From: Amnibacterium setariae
GTDB taxonomy: Bacteria; Actinomycetota; Actinomycetes; Actinomycetales; Microbacteriaceae
NCBI RefSeq assembly: GCF_003581425.1
Contig: NZ_QXTG01000001.1
Span: 930,001-994,000 of the forward strand
Direction: 5' to 3'
DNA: 64,000 bases
The notes beneath the pieces are model-generated. The model was given only the letters and a program-made list of their open reading frames with translations. It did no database searches and had not been told where the DNA came from. Below, one piece after another: positions 25,173 to 33,362 of this stretch. A program made the position numbers and the translations under genes. Numbering within the stretch: the stretch's first letter is position 1; each line of letters opens with the position of its first letter.

Positions 25173-26281
25173 CGGACGCCCCCACCACCGCCCCGCTCCG
25201 CATCGGGGTCATCGGGGTGGGCGTGATCAGCGCCCAGTACTTCGCCTCCTTCCCGTCGCTGCCCGGGCTCCGGCTCGTCGCGGTGGCCGACCTCGACATG
25301 GCGCGCGCCGCGCAGGTCGCCGAGGAGCAGGGCGTCGAGGCGCGGACGGTGGACGAGCTGCTCGCCTCCGACGACGTCGACGCGGTGCTGAACCTCACGA
25401 TCCCCGCGGTGCACGTCGAGGTCGGCACCCGGATCCTCGAGTCCGGCAAGCACGTCTTCGCGGAGAAGCCGCTCGCGCTCAGCCCGGACGAGGCGGCGCC
25501 CATGCTGGCGCTCGCCGAGGAGCGGGGCCTGCGGGTCGGCAGCGCGCCGGACACGGTCCTCGGCACGGGCATCCAGACGGCCCGTCGGCTGATCGACGAC
25601 GGCGCGATCGGGCAGGTGCTCACGGCGGACGCCCACTGGAGCGCCCCCGGCCACGAGCGCTGGCACCCGAACCCGTTCTTCTACTACCTGCCGGGCGGCG
25701 GGCCGCTGCTCGACATGGGCCCGTACTACCTGACCGCGCTCGTCACGATGCTCGGCCCGGTCGTCCGCGTCTCGGGCGTCAGCATCCGGTCGCCGCGCGA
25801 GCGCACCGTGGGCACCGGCTCGCGGGCGGGCGAGGCGGTGCCGGTGTCCGTCGACACGGGCGTCTCCGGCATCCTCGAGCACGCGAGCGGCGCGGTCTCC
25901 CGCGTCTCGTTCTCGTTCGACACCTGGGCGACGCGCACGCCGCTGTTCGAGGTGCACGGCACCGAGGGCACGATCGCCGTGCCGGACCCCAACCGGTTCG
26001 ACGACCCGGTGGAGGCGTGGACGACGGCCGACCAGGAGTGGCGGACCGTCGAGCCGAACGCCGGCTACGCCGGCGCCGGCCGCGGCTACGGCCTCGCGGA
26101 CATGGCGCGCGCGATCGCGACCGACCGGCCGCACCGCGCCTCCGGGGCGCTCGCGCAGCACGTGCTCGAGATCATGGACGCGATCCCGCGCAGCTCGACC
26201 GAGCATGCGGTGATCACGCTGACGACGACGGTCGACCGCCCCGAGGCGGTCCCGGAGGGCGCGACCCCCGACTCCTGGTAG
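25169..26281 (+). CDS. Gfo/Idh/MocA-family oxidoreductase, paralogue of the preceding gene
   Basis: Second NAD(P)-dependent dehydrogenase of the operon, 370 residues, with GVIGVGVISAQYFAS, the AEKPLALSPDEAAPM catalytic Lys motif and GGGPLLDMGPYYLTAL. The ATG overlaps the upstream stop (ATGA). The overall likeness to 24033-25172 indicates gene duplication. A perfect 23-bp hairpin follows the stop and would end the operon. Confidence 0.92.
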   Translation: MTDAPTTAPLRIGVIGVGVISAQYFASFPSLPGLRLVAVADLDMARAAQVAEEQGVEARTVDELLASDDVDAVLNLTIPAVHVEVGTRILESGKHVFAEKPLALSPDEAAPMLALAEERGLRVGSAPDTVLGTGIQTARRLIDDGAIGQVLTADAHWSAPGHERWHPNPFFYYLPGGGPLLDMGPYYLTALVTMLGPVVRVSGVSIRSPRERTVGTGSRAGEAVPVSVDTGVSGILEHASGAVSRVSFSFDTWATRTPLFEVHGTEGTIAVPDPNRFDDPVEAWTTADQEWRTVEPNAGYAGAGRGYGLADMARAIATDRPHRASGALAQHVLEIMDAIPRSSTEHAVITLTTTVDRPEAVPEGATPDSW

Positions 26282-26288
26282 CCGCGCG

Positions 26289-26351
26289 GTTCCTTCCTCC
26301 ATCCGGGGATCCGGGCGCTTCGTGCGCAGATCCCCGGATGGAGGAAGGAAC
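26289..26351. terminator. Perfect 23-bp bidirectional hairpin
   Basis: The left arm 26289-26311 (starting GTTCCTTCCTCC) is the exact complement of 26329-26351 (ending GGAGGAAGGAAC), with a 17-base loop. It sits between two convergent genes and nearly fills the 72-base gap, so it should terminate both. Confidence 0.85.
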
Positions 26352-26353
26352 GG

Positions 26354-27505
26354 CTAGAGGGTGACCCAGTCGCCGCGGCTGTCCTCGATCGCCGCGAGGA
26401 TCTTCTGCACCGCGAGGCCGTCGGCGAACGACGGCTCGGGGGCGCGGCCCTCGACGATCGCGTCGGTGAAGTCCTTCACCTCGTGCGTGAAGGTGTGCTC
26501 GTAGCCGAGGCCGTGCCCGGCCGGCCACCAGGCGCCCACGTAGGGGTGCTCGGGCTCCGTGACGAGGATGCGGCGGAAGCCGCTCTCGACCGCCGGCTCG
26601 GTGAAGTCGAGGAACTCCAGCTCGTTCATCCGCTCGAAGTCGAACGCGAGCGAGCCCTTCGAGCCGTTCAGCTCGATCCGCATCGCGTTCTTCCGGCCCG
26701 CAGCGAACCGGGTCGCCTCGAAGGTGGCGAGCGCGCCGCCGTCGGTGCGGCCGACCCAGACGGCCGCGTCGTCGACCGTGACCTCGCCGCGCTCCTCGGA
26801 GCCCCGGGCGGTGAGGCCGCCGGTCTGCTCCGCCAGCTTCGGCCGGGTCTTCACGAACGTCTCCGTGATGCCGGTCAGCCCGGTGAGGCGCTGCCCGGTC
26901 AGGAACGTCGCGAGGTCGATGATGTGCGCGCCGATGTCGCCGAGCGCGCCGGAGCCCGCCGCGTCCTTGTCGAGCCGCCACACGAGCGGGAACTCCGGAT
27001 CGGCGATCCAGTCCTGCAGGTACACCGCGCGGATGTGCCGGATCTCGCCGATCCGCCCCTCGTCCACGAGCCGCTTCGCGTACGCGAGCGCGGGCGTGCG
27101 GCGGTAGGAGAACCCGGCCATCGACCGGACCCCGCGGGCGCTGGCGGCCTCGGCCGCCGCGACCATGCGCTCCGCGCCCGCCACCGAGTTCGCGAGCGGC
27201 TTCTCGCACAGCACGTGCTTGCCCGCCTCCAGCGCGCCGATGGCGATGTCGACGTGGCTGTCGCCCGGCGTGCACACGTCGACGACGTGGATGTCCGGAT
27301 CGGCGACCGCGTCGCGCCAGTCGGCGAGCACGTTCGGGATCCCGAACGCGTCCGCGAAGGCCTGCGTGTTCTTCCGGTTCCGCCCGATCACGTGCGTGAC
27401 GCGGGCGGGCGTGCCGAAGAACTTCGCGGCCTGCGCCCAGCCGGCCGTGTGGATGCGGCCCATGAAGGCGTAGCCGGCGACGGCGACGTTCAGCGTCTCG
27501 GGCAT
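26354..27505 (-). CDS. Gfo/Idh/MocA-family oxidoreductase
   Basis: NAD(P)-dependent dehydrogenase of 383 residues with N-terminal VAVAGYAFMGRIHTAGW, CEKPLANSVAGAERM for the catalytic Lys, and the GSGALGDIGAHIIDLATFL segment with the active-site Asp and His. The last gene of the minus-strand group GMC, ThuA, TIM-barrel isomerase, Gfo/Idh. It starts two bases after the isomerase stop, so the two are surely co-translated. In 3-keto-glycoside pathways such enzymes interconvert sugars and 3-keto sugars; that role is inferred from the neighbours. Confidence 0.92.
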   Translation of the reverse strand: MPETLNVAVAGYAFMGRIHTAGWAQAAKFFGTPARVTHVIGRNRKNTQAFADAFGIPNVLADWRDAVADPDIHVVDVCTPGDSHVDIAIGALEAGKHVLCEKPLANSVAGAERMVAAAEAASARGVRSMAGFSYRRTPALAYAKRLVDEGRIGEIRHIRAVYLQDWIADPEFPLVWRLDKDAAGSGALGDIGAHIIDLATFLTGQRLTGLTGITETFVKTRPKLAEQTGGLTARGSEERGEVTVDDAAVWVGRTDGGALATFEATRFAAGRKNAMRIELNGSKGSLAFDFERMNELEFLDFTEPAVESGFRRILVTEPEHPYVGAWWPAGHGLGYEHTFTHEVKDFTDAIVEGRAPEPSFADGLAVQKILAAIEDSRGDWVTL

Positions 27506-27507
27506 GG

Positions 27508-28512
27508 TCACGCCTTCGTGGAGAAGGCCGCGTCGAACGCGGCGGCGGGCGGCTGGATGGTGTTCAGCTTCCGGACGATCTCGAGCGCCTCGGGCGCACC
27601 GACGGTGCGCTCCATGCCGGCGTCCTCCCACTCGACCGAGGTCGGGCCGTCGTAGCCGATCGCGTTCAGCGTGCGGAAGATGCGCTCCCACGGCACCTCG
27701 CCGTGGCCGACGGACACGAAGTCCCAGCCGCGGCGCGGGTCCGCCCAGGGCAGGTGGCTGCCGAGGCGGCCGTTGCGGCCGTCGAGGTGCGTCACCGACT
27801 CCTTGCAGTGCACGTGGAAGATCCGGTCCGCGAAGTCCTGGAGGAACATCGACGGGTCGAGCTGCTGCCACACGAAGTGCGACGGGTCGAAGTTGAACCC
27901 GAACGCCGGGTGGTCGATCGCCTCGAGCGCCCGCTTCGCCGTCCAGTAGTCGTAGGCGATCTCGGTCGGGTGGATCTCGAGCGCGAACCGCACGCCGTTC
28001 TCCTGGAACGCGTCGAGGATCGGCGTCCAGCGCGTGACGAAGTCGTCGAAGCCCTTCTGCACGAACGCGTCGGAGGCGGGCGGGAACATCGCGACCGCGT
28101 GCCAGATCGACGAGCCGGTGAAGCCGGTGACCGTCTTCACGCCCATCGCCTTCGCGGCCTTCGCCGTCGTGATCATCTCCGCGGCCGCGCGCTGCCGCAC
28201 GCCCTCGGGGTCGCCGTCGCCCCACACGCGGTCGGACAGGATGTCGCGGTGCCGCTCGTCGATGGGGGAGTCGCACACGGCCTGGCCGAGCAGGTGGTTG
28301 GAGATCGTCCAGACCTGCAGGCCGTTCCGCTCGAGGATCGCCTTGCGGTCGGCGACGTAGTCGGGGTCCTCCGCTGCGCGGACGACGTCGAGGTGGTCGC
28401 CCCAGCTGGCGATCTCGAGGCCGTCGTAGCCCCACTCGCCCGCCATCCGCGCCACCTCCTCGAACGGCAGATCGGCCCACTGGCCGGTGAACAGGGTCAC
28501 GGGTCGCGTCAT
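27508..28512 (-). CDS. Sugar phosphate isomerase/epimerase family protein (TIM barrel)
   Basis: A TIM-barrel protein of 334 residues, longer than the isomerase at 23278. It has [14 protein letters not shown], the metal-ligand segments [42 protein letters not shown] and SVEWEDAGM. Long relatives are found next to ThuA, GMC and Gfo/Idh genes, where isomerisation or C3-epimerisation of keto sugars is assumed. A strong AGGAGAAGGAGG-type ribosome site precedes ATG 28512. It is separated from ThuA by 52 bases and overlaps nothing, but directly leads into the Gfo/Idh gene. Confidence 0.88.
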   Translation of the reverse strand: MTRPVTLFTGQWADLPFEEVARMAGEWGYDGLEIASWGDHLDVVRAAEDPDYVADRKAILERNGLQVWTISNHLLGQAVCDSPIDERHRDILSDRVWGDGDPEGVRQRAAAEMITTAKAAKAMGVKTVTGFTGSSIWHAVAMFPPASDAFVQKGFDDFVTRWTPILDAFQENGVRFALEIHPTEIAYDYWTAKRALEAIDHPAFGFNFDPSHFVWQQLDPSMFLQDFADRIFHVHCKESVTHLDGRNGRLGSHLPWADPRRGWDFVSVGHGEVPWERIFRTLNAIGYDGPTSVEWEDAGMERTVGAPEALEIVRKLNTIQPPAAAFDAAFSTKA

Positions 28513-28564
28513 CGCGCTCCTCCTTCTCCTCTTTCTCTGGGTATGGGTGGGTCGGCGGACGGGA

Positions 28565-29275
28565 TCAGTCCGCGGCCGGGCGGGCGGCCCAGAGCAGGCC
28601 CTGCTCGATGATCTTCCGGACCGACGGGTCCTGCACGATCTCGAGCCGGTGGCCAGGCGTCGAGACGACGATCCGGCCCTTCCCCCACTGGCGGGTCCAC
28701 ACGGCCGGGAAGGTGACGGGGCGGTCCCAGGCGTCCCAGTCGCGCTTCGCCTGCGTGGTCGTCGCGAGCACCTGGTTGTACTCGTCGGACAGCACCCAGT
28801 ACTGCTCCGTGGTGAGCTCGAAGTCGTCGACGCCCGCCGTGACGGGGTGGCTGCGGCCGAGGTCCGTGATGTTCACGGTGTAGTCCTCGTAGTTGTCGGA
28901 CTGCTCGCCCGTCGCCTCCTCCGGCGGCCGGACGGAGGCGTGGTGCGCGAACTGCCCGCCGATCAGCTGCAGGTAGTCGGCGCTGTTCCGGTAGGAGTCG
29001 GCGATGCCGCCGTGCCAGCCGACCATCCCGGTGCCGGCGCGGACCGTCGCGATGAGGCCGGCGAGCGCCTCCTTCGAGATCTCGGACATCGTGACGACCT
29101 GCACGATCAGGTCGACCCCGGCCATGCGCTCGGCGTCGGCGTAGACCTCGTTCGACTCCTCGATCACGACGGAGAAGCCGTGGTCCTCGAGGAAGCCGAC
29201 GAACGAGTCGGTGGTCTCGACGGGCATGTGCCCGTCCCAGCCGCCGCGGACGATCAGGGCGTTGCGCGTGGTCAT
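28565..29275 (-). CDS. ThuA domain protein
   Basis: ThuA-like protein of 236 residues, a class I glutamine-amidotransferase-like fold. Motifs: [14 protein letters not shown] at the start, [23 protein letters not shown], and [20 protein letters not shown] toward the C-terminus. ThuA proteins are required for use of trehalose and related disaccharides in rhizobia together with ThuB, a dehydrogenase, through 3-keto derivatives; the chemistry is not settled. The start ATG overlaps the GMC stop by four bases, so the pair is co-translated and probably acts on the GMC product. Confidence 0.9.
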   Translation of the reverse strand: MTTRNALIVRGGWDGHMPVETTDSFVGFLEDHGFSVVIEESNEVYADAERMAGVDLIVQVVTMSEISKEALAGLIATVRAGTGMVGWHGGIADSYRNSADYLQLIGGQFAHHASVRPPEEATGEQSDNYEDYTVNITDLGRSHPVTAGVDDFELTTEQYWVLSDEYNQVLATTTQAKRDWDAWDRPVTFPAVWTRQWGKGRIVVSTPGHRLEIVQDPSVRKIIEQGLLWAARPAAD

Positions 29276-31302
29276 GCGGTCCTTCCTGCGGCGCCGGCCG
29301 GCCAGGCCGACACCAGGTGCTCGGCGACGCGGAACGCGTTCGCCACGATCGTCAGCGTCGGGTTGACGCTGCCGTTGGTCGGGTGCAGCGACGAGTCGCA
29401 CACGACGATCCGCCGCGAGCCCCACGGCCGGCCGAACGGGTCGGTCGCGCTGTCCGCGGGGTCCTTCCCCATCCTGGCCGTCCCGCATGAGTGCTCGCCC
29501 GCGGCCGACGCGGTGGCGGTGCCGCGCTGGCGGAACACGTCCCCGGCGCCCGCGGCGAGCAGCCACTCCTCGCCGTGCACGGCCATGCCGTCCTCCACCT
29601 CGACGGAGGCGCGGTGGACGAGCTTGCGGAGCGCGGCGCCCGGCCGCCCCCACCGGTCGCGCACGTCGGCGAGCGTCACGCGCGAGGTCGGCATCGGCAC
29701 CTCCTGCCCCATGCCGAAGACGCCGAAGACGTTGGCGCGGTCGCCCGCCATCCACGACTTGTGGCCCGCGCCCCAGCGGGGCACGCCGGGCAGCGGGTTC
29801 GACGCCCAGGTGAGCGGCAGCAGCCCCATCAGGTCGACGAGCACGCCGCCGCCCCACGGGATCGTCTCGGCGTGCACGTGGTCGAGCGTCGCGACGGAGT
29901 GGCCGGGGCCGATGTACGGCTTCACCGGCCGCTGCACCGTCCCGAGCATGGTGACGAACCGGTGGTCGTGCAGGTGCCGGCCCATGTGGTCGTTGCCGAT
30001 GCCGCTCGCGAGCAGCAGCCTCGCCGTCTCGACCGCGCCGGCGGCGACCACGACGACCTCGGCGTCCACCTCGAGCTCGACGGGGGTCCCGGAGGCGCCC
30101 GCCATCACCGTGACGGCGGCCCGGTCGGCGCCGTCGCGCACCTCGACCACCTCGGAGTCGTAGAGCACGTCGAGGTTCCCGGTCGCGGCCGCGCGGGGGA
30201 GGAAGGTGTTGTGGCTGCCGTTCTTCGCGTTCACCGGGCAGGCGTGGCCGACGCACTGCGGGCAGCGGACGCAGGCGGGCCGGCCGGCGTGCGGCACGCT
30301 GTTCAGCGCGAGCGGGATCGGCCCCCAGCCCCAGCCGAGGCGGTCGGCCGCGTCGGCGAGCAGCTCGCGGGCGGGTTCGGTGCCGAACGGCGGCATCGGG
30401 TAGCCGGCGGTGCGCGGGGTCCGCGCGGTGAGCGCGCCCTCCTCGCCGGCGACGCCGAGCTCCTGCTCCGCGCGGAAGTAGTAGGGCTCCATCTCGTCGT
30501 AGGAGACGGGCCAGTCGACGAGGCTCGCACCGTCGGGGTTCCCGTAGACCGACCGCATCCGGAAGTCGTCGGGCATGAACCGCCAGGCCATGCCCTGCCA
30601 GATGCGGGTGCCGCCGCCCATGATGTCGGCGTTCAGCCCGTACAGCCAGGCGTCGTCGGTGCCGTCGAGCACGCGATCGCCCTCGGGCAGGATCGCGACG
30701 CGCGGGTGGCCGGCGCCGGGGCCGGCGGTCGGGCGGTAGACGGCGTTGCGCTTGCCCCGGAGGTGGTCGCCGCGGAGCGCGGCGTTCGGCACCCGGGCCG
30801 CGCGCTCGATCACGAGGACGCTGCGGCCGGCCTCGGTCAGCAGCTGGGCGGCCACGCCGCCGCCCGGCCCGCTGCCGATCACGACCGCGTCGTACGAGCG
30901 GCGGACGCCGCCCGGGCCGACGTCGGGCACGAGGTCCGGCTCGACCGGCGTGACGCCGACCGGCACCGCGCGGAAGCCGACGAGGTCGAGGCCGGCGGGT
31001 GCCGCGCCCTCGCGCGCCGCGTAGTAGCCCTCGAAGGTCACGCGGCGCAGGGCCGCGAAGTCGTCGTCGTGCTCGATCCCGCGCAGCAGCTCGTCCTGCC
31101 GCGCGGGCGGGAGGTCGGCGAACGGCCGATCGCCCGCGAGGCCGTCGAGGCGCTCCGCGAGACGGGCGAGCGCGGGCTCGGCCCAGGCGAGGTCGGGGGA
31201 GTCGGCGAGGTAGGCGTCGACGCCGCCCTCCCAGCCGCCGGGCCACCGGTCGGCGGGGATGACGCGGTCGACGGCGGCGCGAATCGCGTTCGGGACGTGC
31301 AC
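29272..31302 (-). CDS. GMC oxidoreductase with fused N-terminal gluconate 2-dehydrogenase subunit 3-like domain
   Basis: FAD enzyme of 676 residues. Residues 1-130 (NAIRAAVDRVIPADRWPGG, ... LLRGIEHDDDFAALRRVTFEGYY) resemble the small subunit 3 of gluconate 2-dehydrogenase; the FAD-binding GMC part begins VVIGSGPGGGVAAQLLTEAG near 150 and ends with HSCGTARMG and HPTNGSVNPTLTIVANA, which hold the C-terminal active-site region. A CX2CX2CX4CP cluster (C344, C347, C350, C355) recalls the iron-sulphur site of FAD sugar dehydrogenases. No signal peptide is visible, so it should be cytoplasmic. GTG 31302 is chosen because GGAG lies seven bases upstream and the frame before it enters a repeat. Likely role: oxidation of a sugar or glycoside, possibly at C3. 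Confidence 0.88.
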   Translation of the reverse strand: MHVPNAIRAAVDRVIPADRWPGGWEGGVDAYLADSPDLAWAEPALARLAERLDGLAGDRPFADLPPARQDELLRGIEHDDDFAALRRVTFEGYYAAREGAAPAGLDLVGFRAVPVGVTPVEPDLVPDVGPGGVRRSYDAVVIGSGPGGGVAAQLLTEAGRSVLVIERAARVPNAALRGDHLRGKRNAVYRPTAGPGAGHPRVAILPEGDRVLDGTDDAWLYGLNADIMGGGTRIWQGMAWRFMPDDFRMRSVYGNPDGASLVDWPVSYDEMEPYYFRAEQELGVAGEEGALTARTPRTAGYPMPPFGTEPARELLADAADRLGWGWGPIPLALNSVPHAGRPACVRCPQCVGHACPVNAKNGSHNTFLPRAAATGNLDVLYDSEVVEVRDGADRAAVTVMAGASGTPVELEVDAEVVVVAAGAVETARLLLASGIGNDHMGRHLHDHRFVTMLGTVQRPVKPYIGPGHSVATLDHVHAETIPWGGGVLVDLMGLLPLTWASNPLPGVPRWGAGHKSWMAGDRANVFGVFGMGQEVPMPTSRVTLADVRDRWGRPGAALRKLVHRASVEVEDGMAVHGEEWLLAAGAGDVFRQRGTATASAAGEHSCGTARMGKDPADSATDPFGRPWGSRRIVVCDSSLHPTNGSVNPTLTIVANAFRVAEHLVSAWPAGAAGRTA

Positions 31303-31324
31303 AGCAGCTCCAGGAGGTGGCGCC

Positions 31325-31424
31325 GATCCGCAGAAACGGACCGACACGCCGCGGAGTCGGGGCGACCCCGCGGCGTGTCGGTCGGGTTCTGCGGATCCGC
31401 GGAGGAAATGCGGATCCGCGGAGG
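31325..31424. repeat. Structured dispersed repeat, family 3, copy 1
   Basis: About 100 bp with outer GATCCGCA/TGCGGATC boxes and a perfect inner stem ACCGACACGCCGCGG / CCGCGGCGTGTCGGT, followed by GGAGGAAATGCGGATCCGCG. It separates the permease gene from the GMC gene. Other copies: 58942-59046 (inverted) and 60018-60117 (same orientation). Confidence 0.88.
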
Positions 31425-31426
31425 TG

Positions 31427-32311
31427 CTAGCGGCCGGCGAGCGACCCGCCGATGCCCCCGACGCTGAAGTAGCGGTTGAGGAACACGAACAGCAGGACGG
31501 GCGGCAGCATCATCACGACCGCGACGGCCATGACGGATCCCCAGTCGGCCGCGTTCTGCTGGAAGAACGTGTTGAGGCCGATCGGCAGGGTGTACTTCGT
31601 GGAGTCCTGCAGGAAGAGCAGCGCGATCAGGTAGTCGTTCCAGGCCAGCAGGAACGAGAAGATCGCGGTGGACAGGATGCCCGGCAGGGAGTTGCGCAGC
31701 ACGATGCGGCGGAAGCCGCCGAACACGCTGGCGCCGTCCATCCACGCCGCCTCCTCGAGGGAGATCGGGATGGAGTCGAAGTAGGCCGCCATCATCCAGA
31801 TCGCGACCGACATCGTCGACCCGATGTAGACGATCGCGACGCCCGGGAGCGTGTTGATCAGCCCGAGCACCGAGAAGGTGATGAACAGCGGGATCGCCGC
31901 CGTCACGACGGGCAGCGCCTGGACGATGAACAGGACCAGCGAGTACCCCGACACCAGCCGGTTCCGGAGCCGCGAGAGCACGTAGCCGGCCGGCGCGGCG
32001 ATCGCCACGGCGACCACCACGGTGACGACCGCGACGAGCAGGCTGTTGCCGAGCCACAGCAGCACGTCGGTGCCGGTGAACACGCGCTCGAAGTTCTCGA
32101 AGGTGAAGCCGGTCTGGGTGCTGCCCTGGCCGGGCTGCACCGAGAGCAGGAACACGACGAAGATCGGCACGATCACGATCGCGGTGATCACGAGGATCAG
32201 CGCGAAGCGCCACCACTGGCCCTTCTGCTCGCGCTCGCGGACCGACCGGCGCTTGACCTGGCCGAGCGTCGCCGAGGTGGCGCCGCCGACCGCGATGGGC
32301 TGTCCGCTCAT
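31427..32311 (-). CDS. Sugar ABC transporter permease (MalG-like)
   Basis: CUT1 permease, 294 residues, six membrane segments, EAA loop EEAAWMDGASVFGGFRRIVL. Its ATG overlaps the stop of the upstream permease (ATGA). The stop codon lies two bases from the family 3 repeat, so the repeat forms the 3' end of the transporter transcript. It belongs with the binding protein at 33363-34688; cargo could be the glycoside oxidised by the GMC enzyme downstream. Confidence 0.93.
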   Translation of the reverse strand: MSGQPIAVGGATSATLGQVKRRSVREREQKGQWWRFALILVITAIVIVPIFVVFLLSVQPGQGSTQTGFTFENFERVFTGTDVLLWLGNSLLVAVVTVVVAVAIAAPAGYVLSRLRNRLVSGYSLVLFIVQALPVVTAAIPLFITFSVLGLINTLPGVAIVYIGSTMSVAIWMMAAYFDSIPISLEEAAWMDGASVFGGFRRIVLRNSLPGILSTAIFSFLLAWNDYLIALLFLQDSTKYTLPIGLNTFFQQNAADWGSVMAVAVVMMLPPVLLFVFLNRYFSVGGIGGSLAGR

Positions 32312-33282
32312 TCGATGTTCACCTTCTTGATCTGCTGGTACAGCACGGTGGAGATGATCACCAGCACGGCGGTCATCAGGAACGCGATCGCCGTCGCGGG
32401 TCCCGTCTGCAGGTTCTGGAACGCGAACTGGTACGCGAGCACGATCAGCGAGCTCGTCGCGCCGACGGGGCCGCCCTGGGTCAGCAGGAAGATCGTCGGG
32501 AAGTCGTTGACGCAGAAGATCGTCATGAGGACCCAGCTGATGTAGGTCGTCCTCGAGATGATCGGCAGGGTGACGCCGGTGAACGCCTGCCACCCGGTGG
32601 CGCCGTCCATCTTTGCGGCCTCGTAGACGTTGGTGTCCACCGACGCGAGCGCCGACGACATCATCATCATCATGAACGGGAAGCTGATCCACACCTTGAA
32701 GACGCAGACCACGACCTGAGCGAGCACGGGGTCGCCGAGGAAGTTCGCGTCGCCGAGGCCGAAGTTGCCGAGGATCGTCGGGATCGGCGACTGCGGCGTC
32801 GCGACGAGCCAGTTCCAGCTCGTCGCCGAGACGACGACGGGCACGATCCAGGGCAGCAGGAGCAGCACCTTGAAGACGCCGCCGCCCGGGATGCGGGTGC
32901 GCAGCAGCAGCGCGAGCCCGAGCCCGATGGCCCACGAGCCGAACACGCCCGTGATCGTGAAGATCAGCGTGAAGATCGCGCTCGCACGGAACTGGTCGGA
33001 CGTGAGCACGTCGACGTAGTTCTGCAGCCCGACGAACGGCGCGTCCGTCGGCAGGGTCGACGGCGTCCCGTTCTGCAGCGACTGCAGCAGGGAGTAGACG
33101 ACCGGGAAGACGTTGAGCAGGACGAGCAGGATCAGGGACGGCAGCGCGAAGAGCGTCAGCGTCAGGCCTGCGCGGCCGAGCGGCGAGCTCGGCCTCTTGG
33201 AACGTGGTTGCGGCCCGCGGCCGCCCGGCGCGACGCCGCGCCGAGCCTTCTGGAGCCGTTCGGGGAGGGTGTCAGTCGACAA
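32308..33282 (-). CDS. Sugar ABC transporter permease (MalF-like)
   Basis: CUT1 permease, 324 residues. A basic, Pro/Arg-rich N-terminal tail of about 35 residues is followed by six membrane segments and the EAA loop YEAAKMDGATGWQAFTGVTL. Transcribed from the minus strand after the binding-protein gene, with an intervening hairpin at 33302-33338 that would lower its expression relative to the binding protein. Confidence 0.93.
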   Translation of the reverse strand: MSTDTLPERLQKARRGVAPGGRGPQPRSKRPSSPLGRAGLTLTLFALPSLILLVLLNVFPVVYSLLQSLQNGTPSTLPTDAPFVGLQNYVDVLTSDQFRASAIFTLIFTITGVFGSWAIGLGLALLLRTRIPGGGVFKVLLLLPWIVPVVVSATSWNWLVATPQSPIPTILGNFGLGDANFLGDPVLAQVVVCVFKVWISFPFMMMMMSSALASVDTNVYEAAKMDGATGWQAFTGVTLPIISRTTYISWVLMTIFCVNDFPTIFLLTQGGPVGATSSLIVLAYQFAFQNLQTGPATAIAFLMTAVLVIISTVLYQQIKKVNIE

Positions 33283-33301
33283 GGGTGCCTCTTCTCGAAC
33301 G

Positions 33302-33338
33302 CCGGGTGGCGGGACCCCGCTGGGGCCCCGCCACCCGG
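33302..33338 (-). terminator. Attenuator-like hairpin between binding-protein and permease genes
   Basis: CCGGGTGGCGGG pairs exactly with CCCGCCACCCGG (33327-33338), loop 13 bases. Hairpins at this point often allow more binding protein than permease to be made by partial termination or mRNA stabilisation. Confidence 0.65.
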
Positions 33339-33362
33339 TCCGGTCTCGGAACGATCAGCGGA

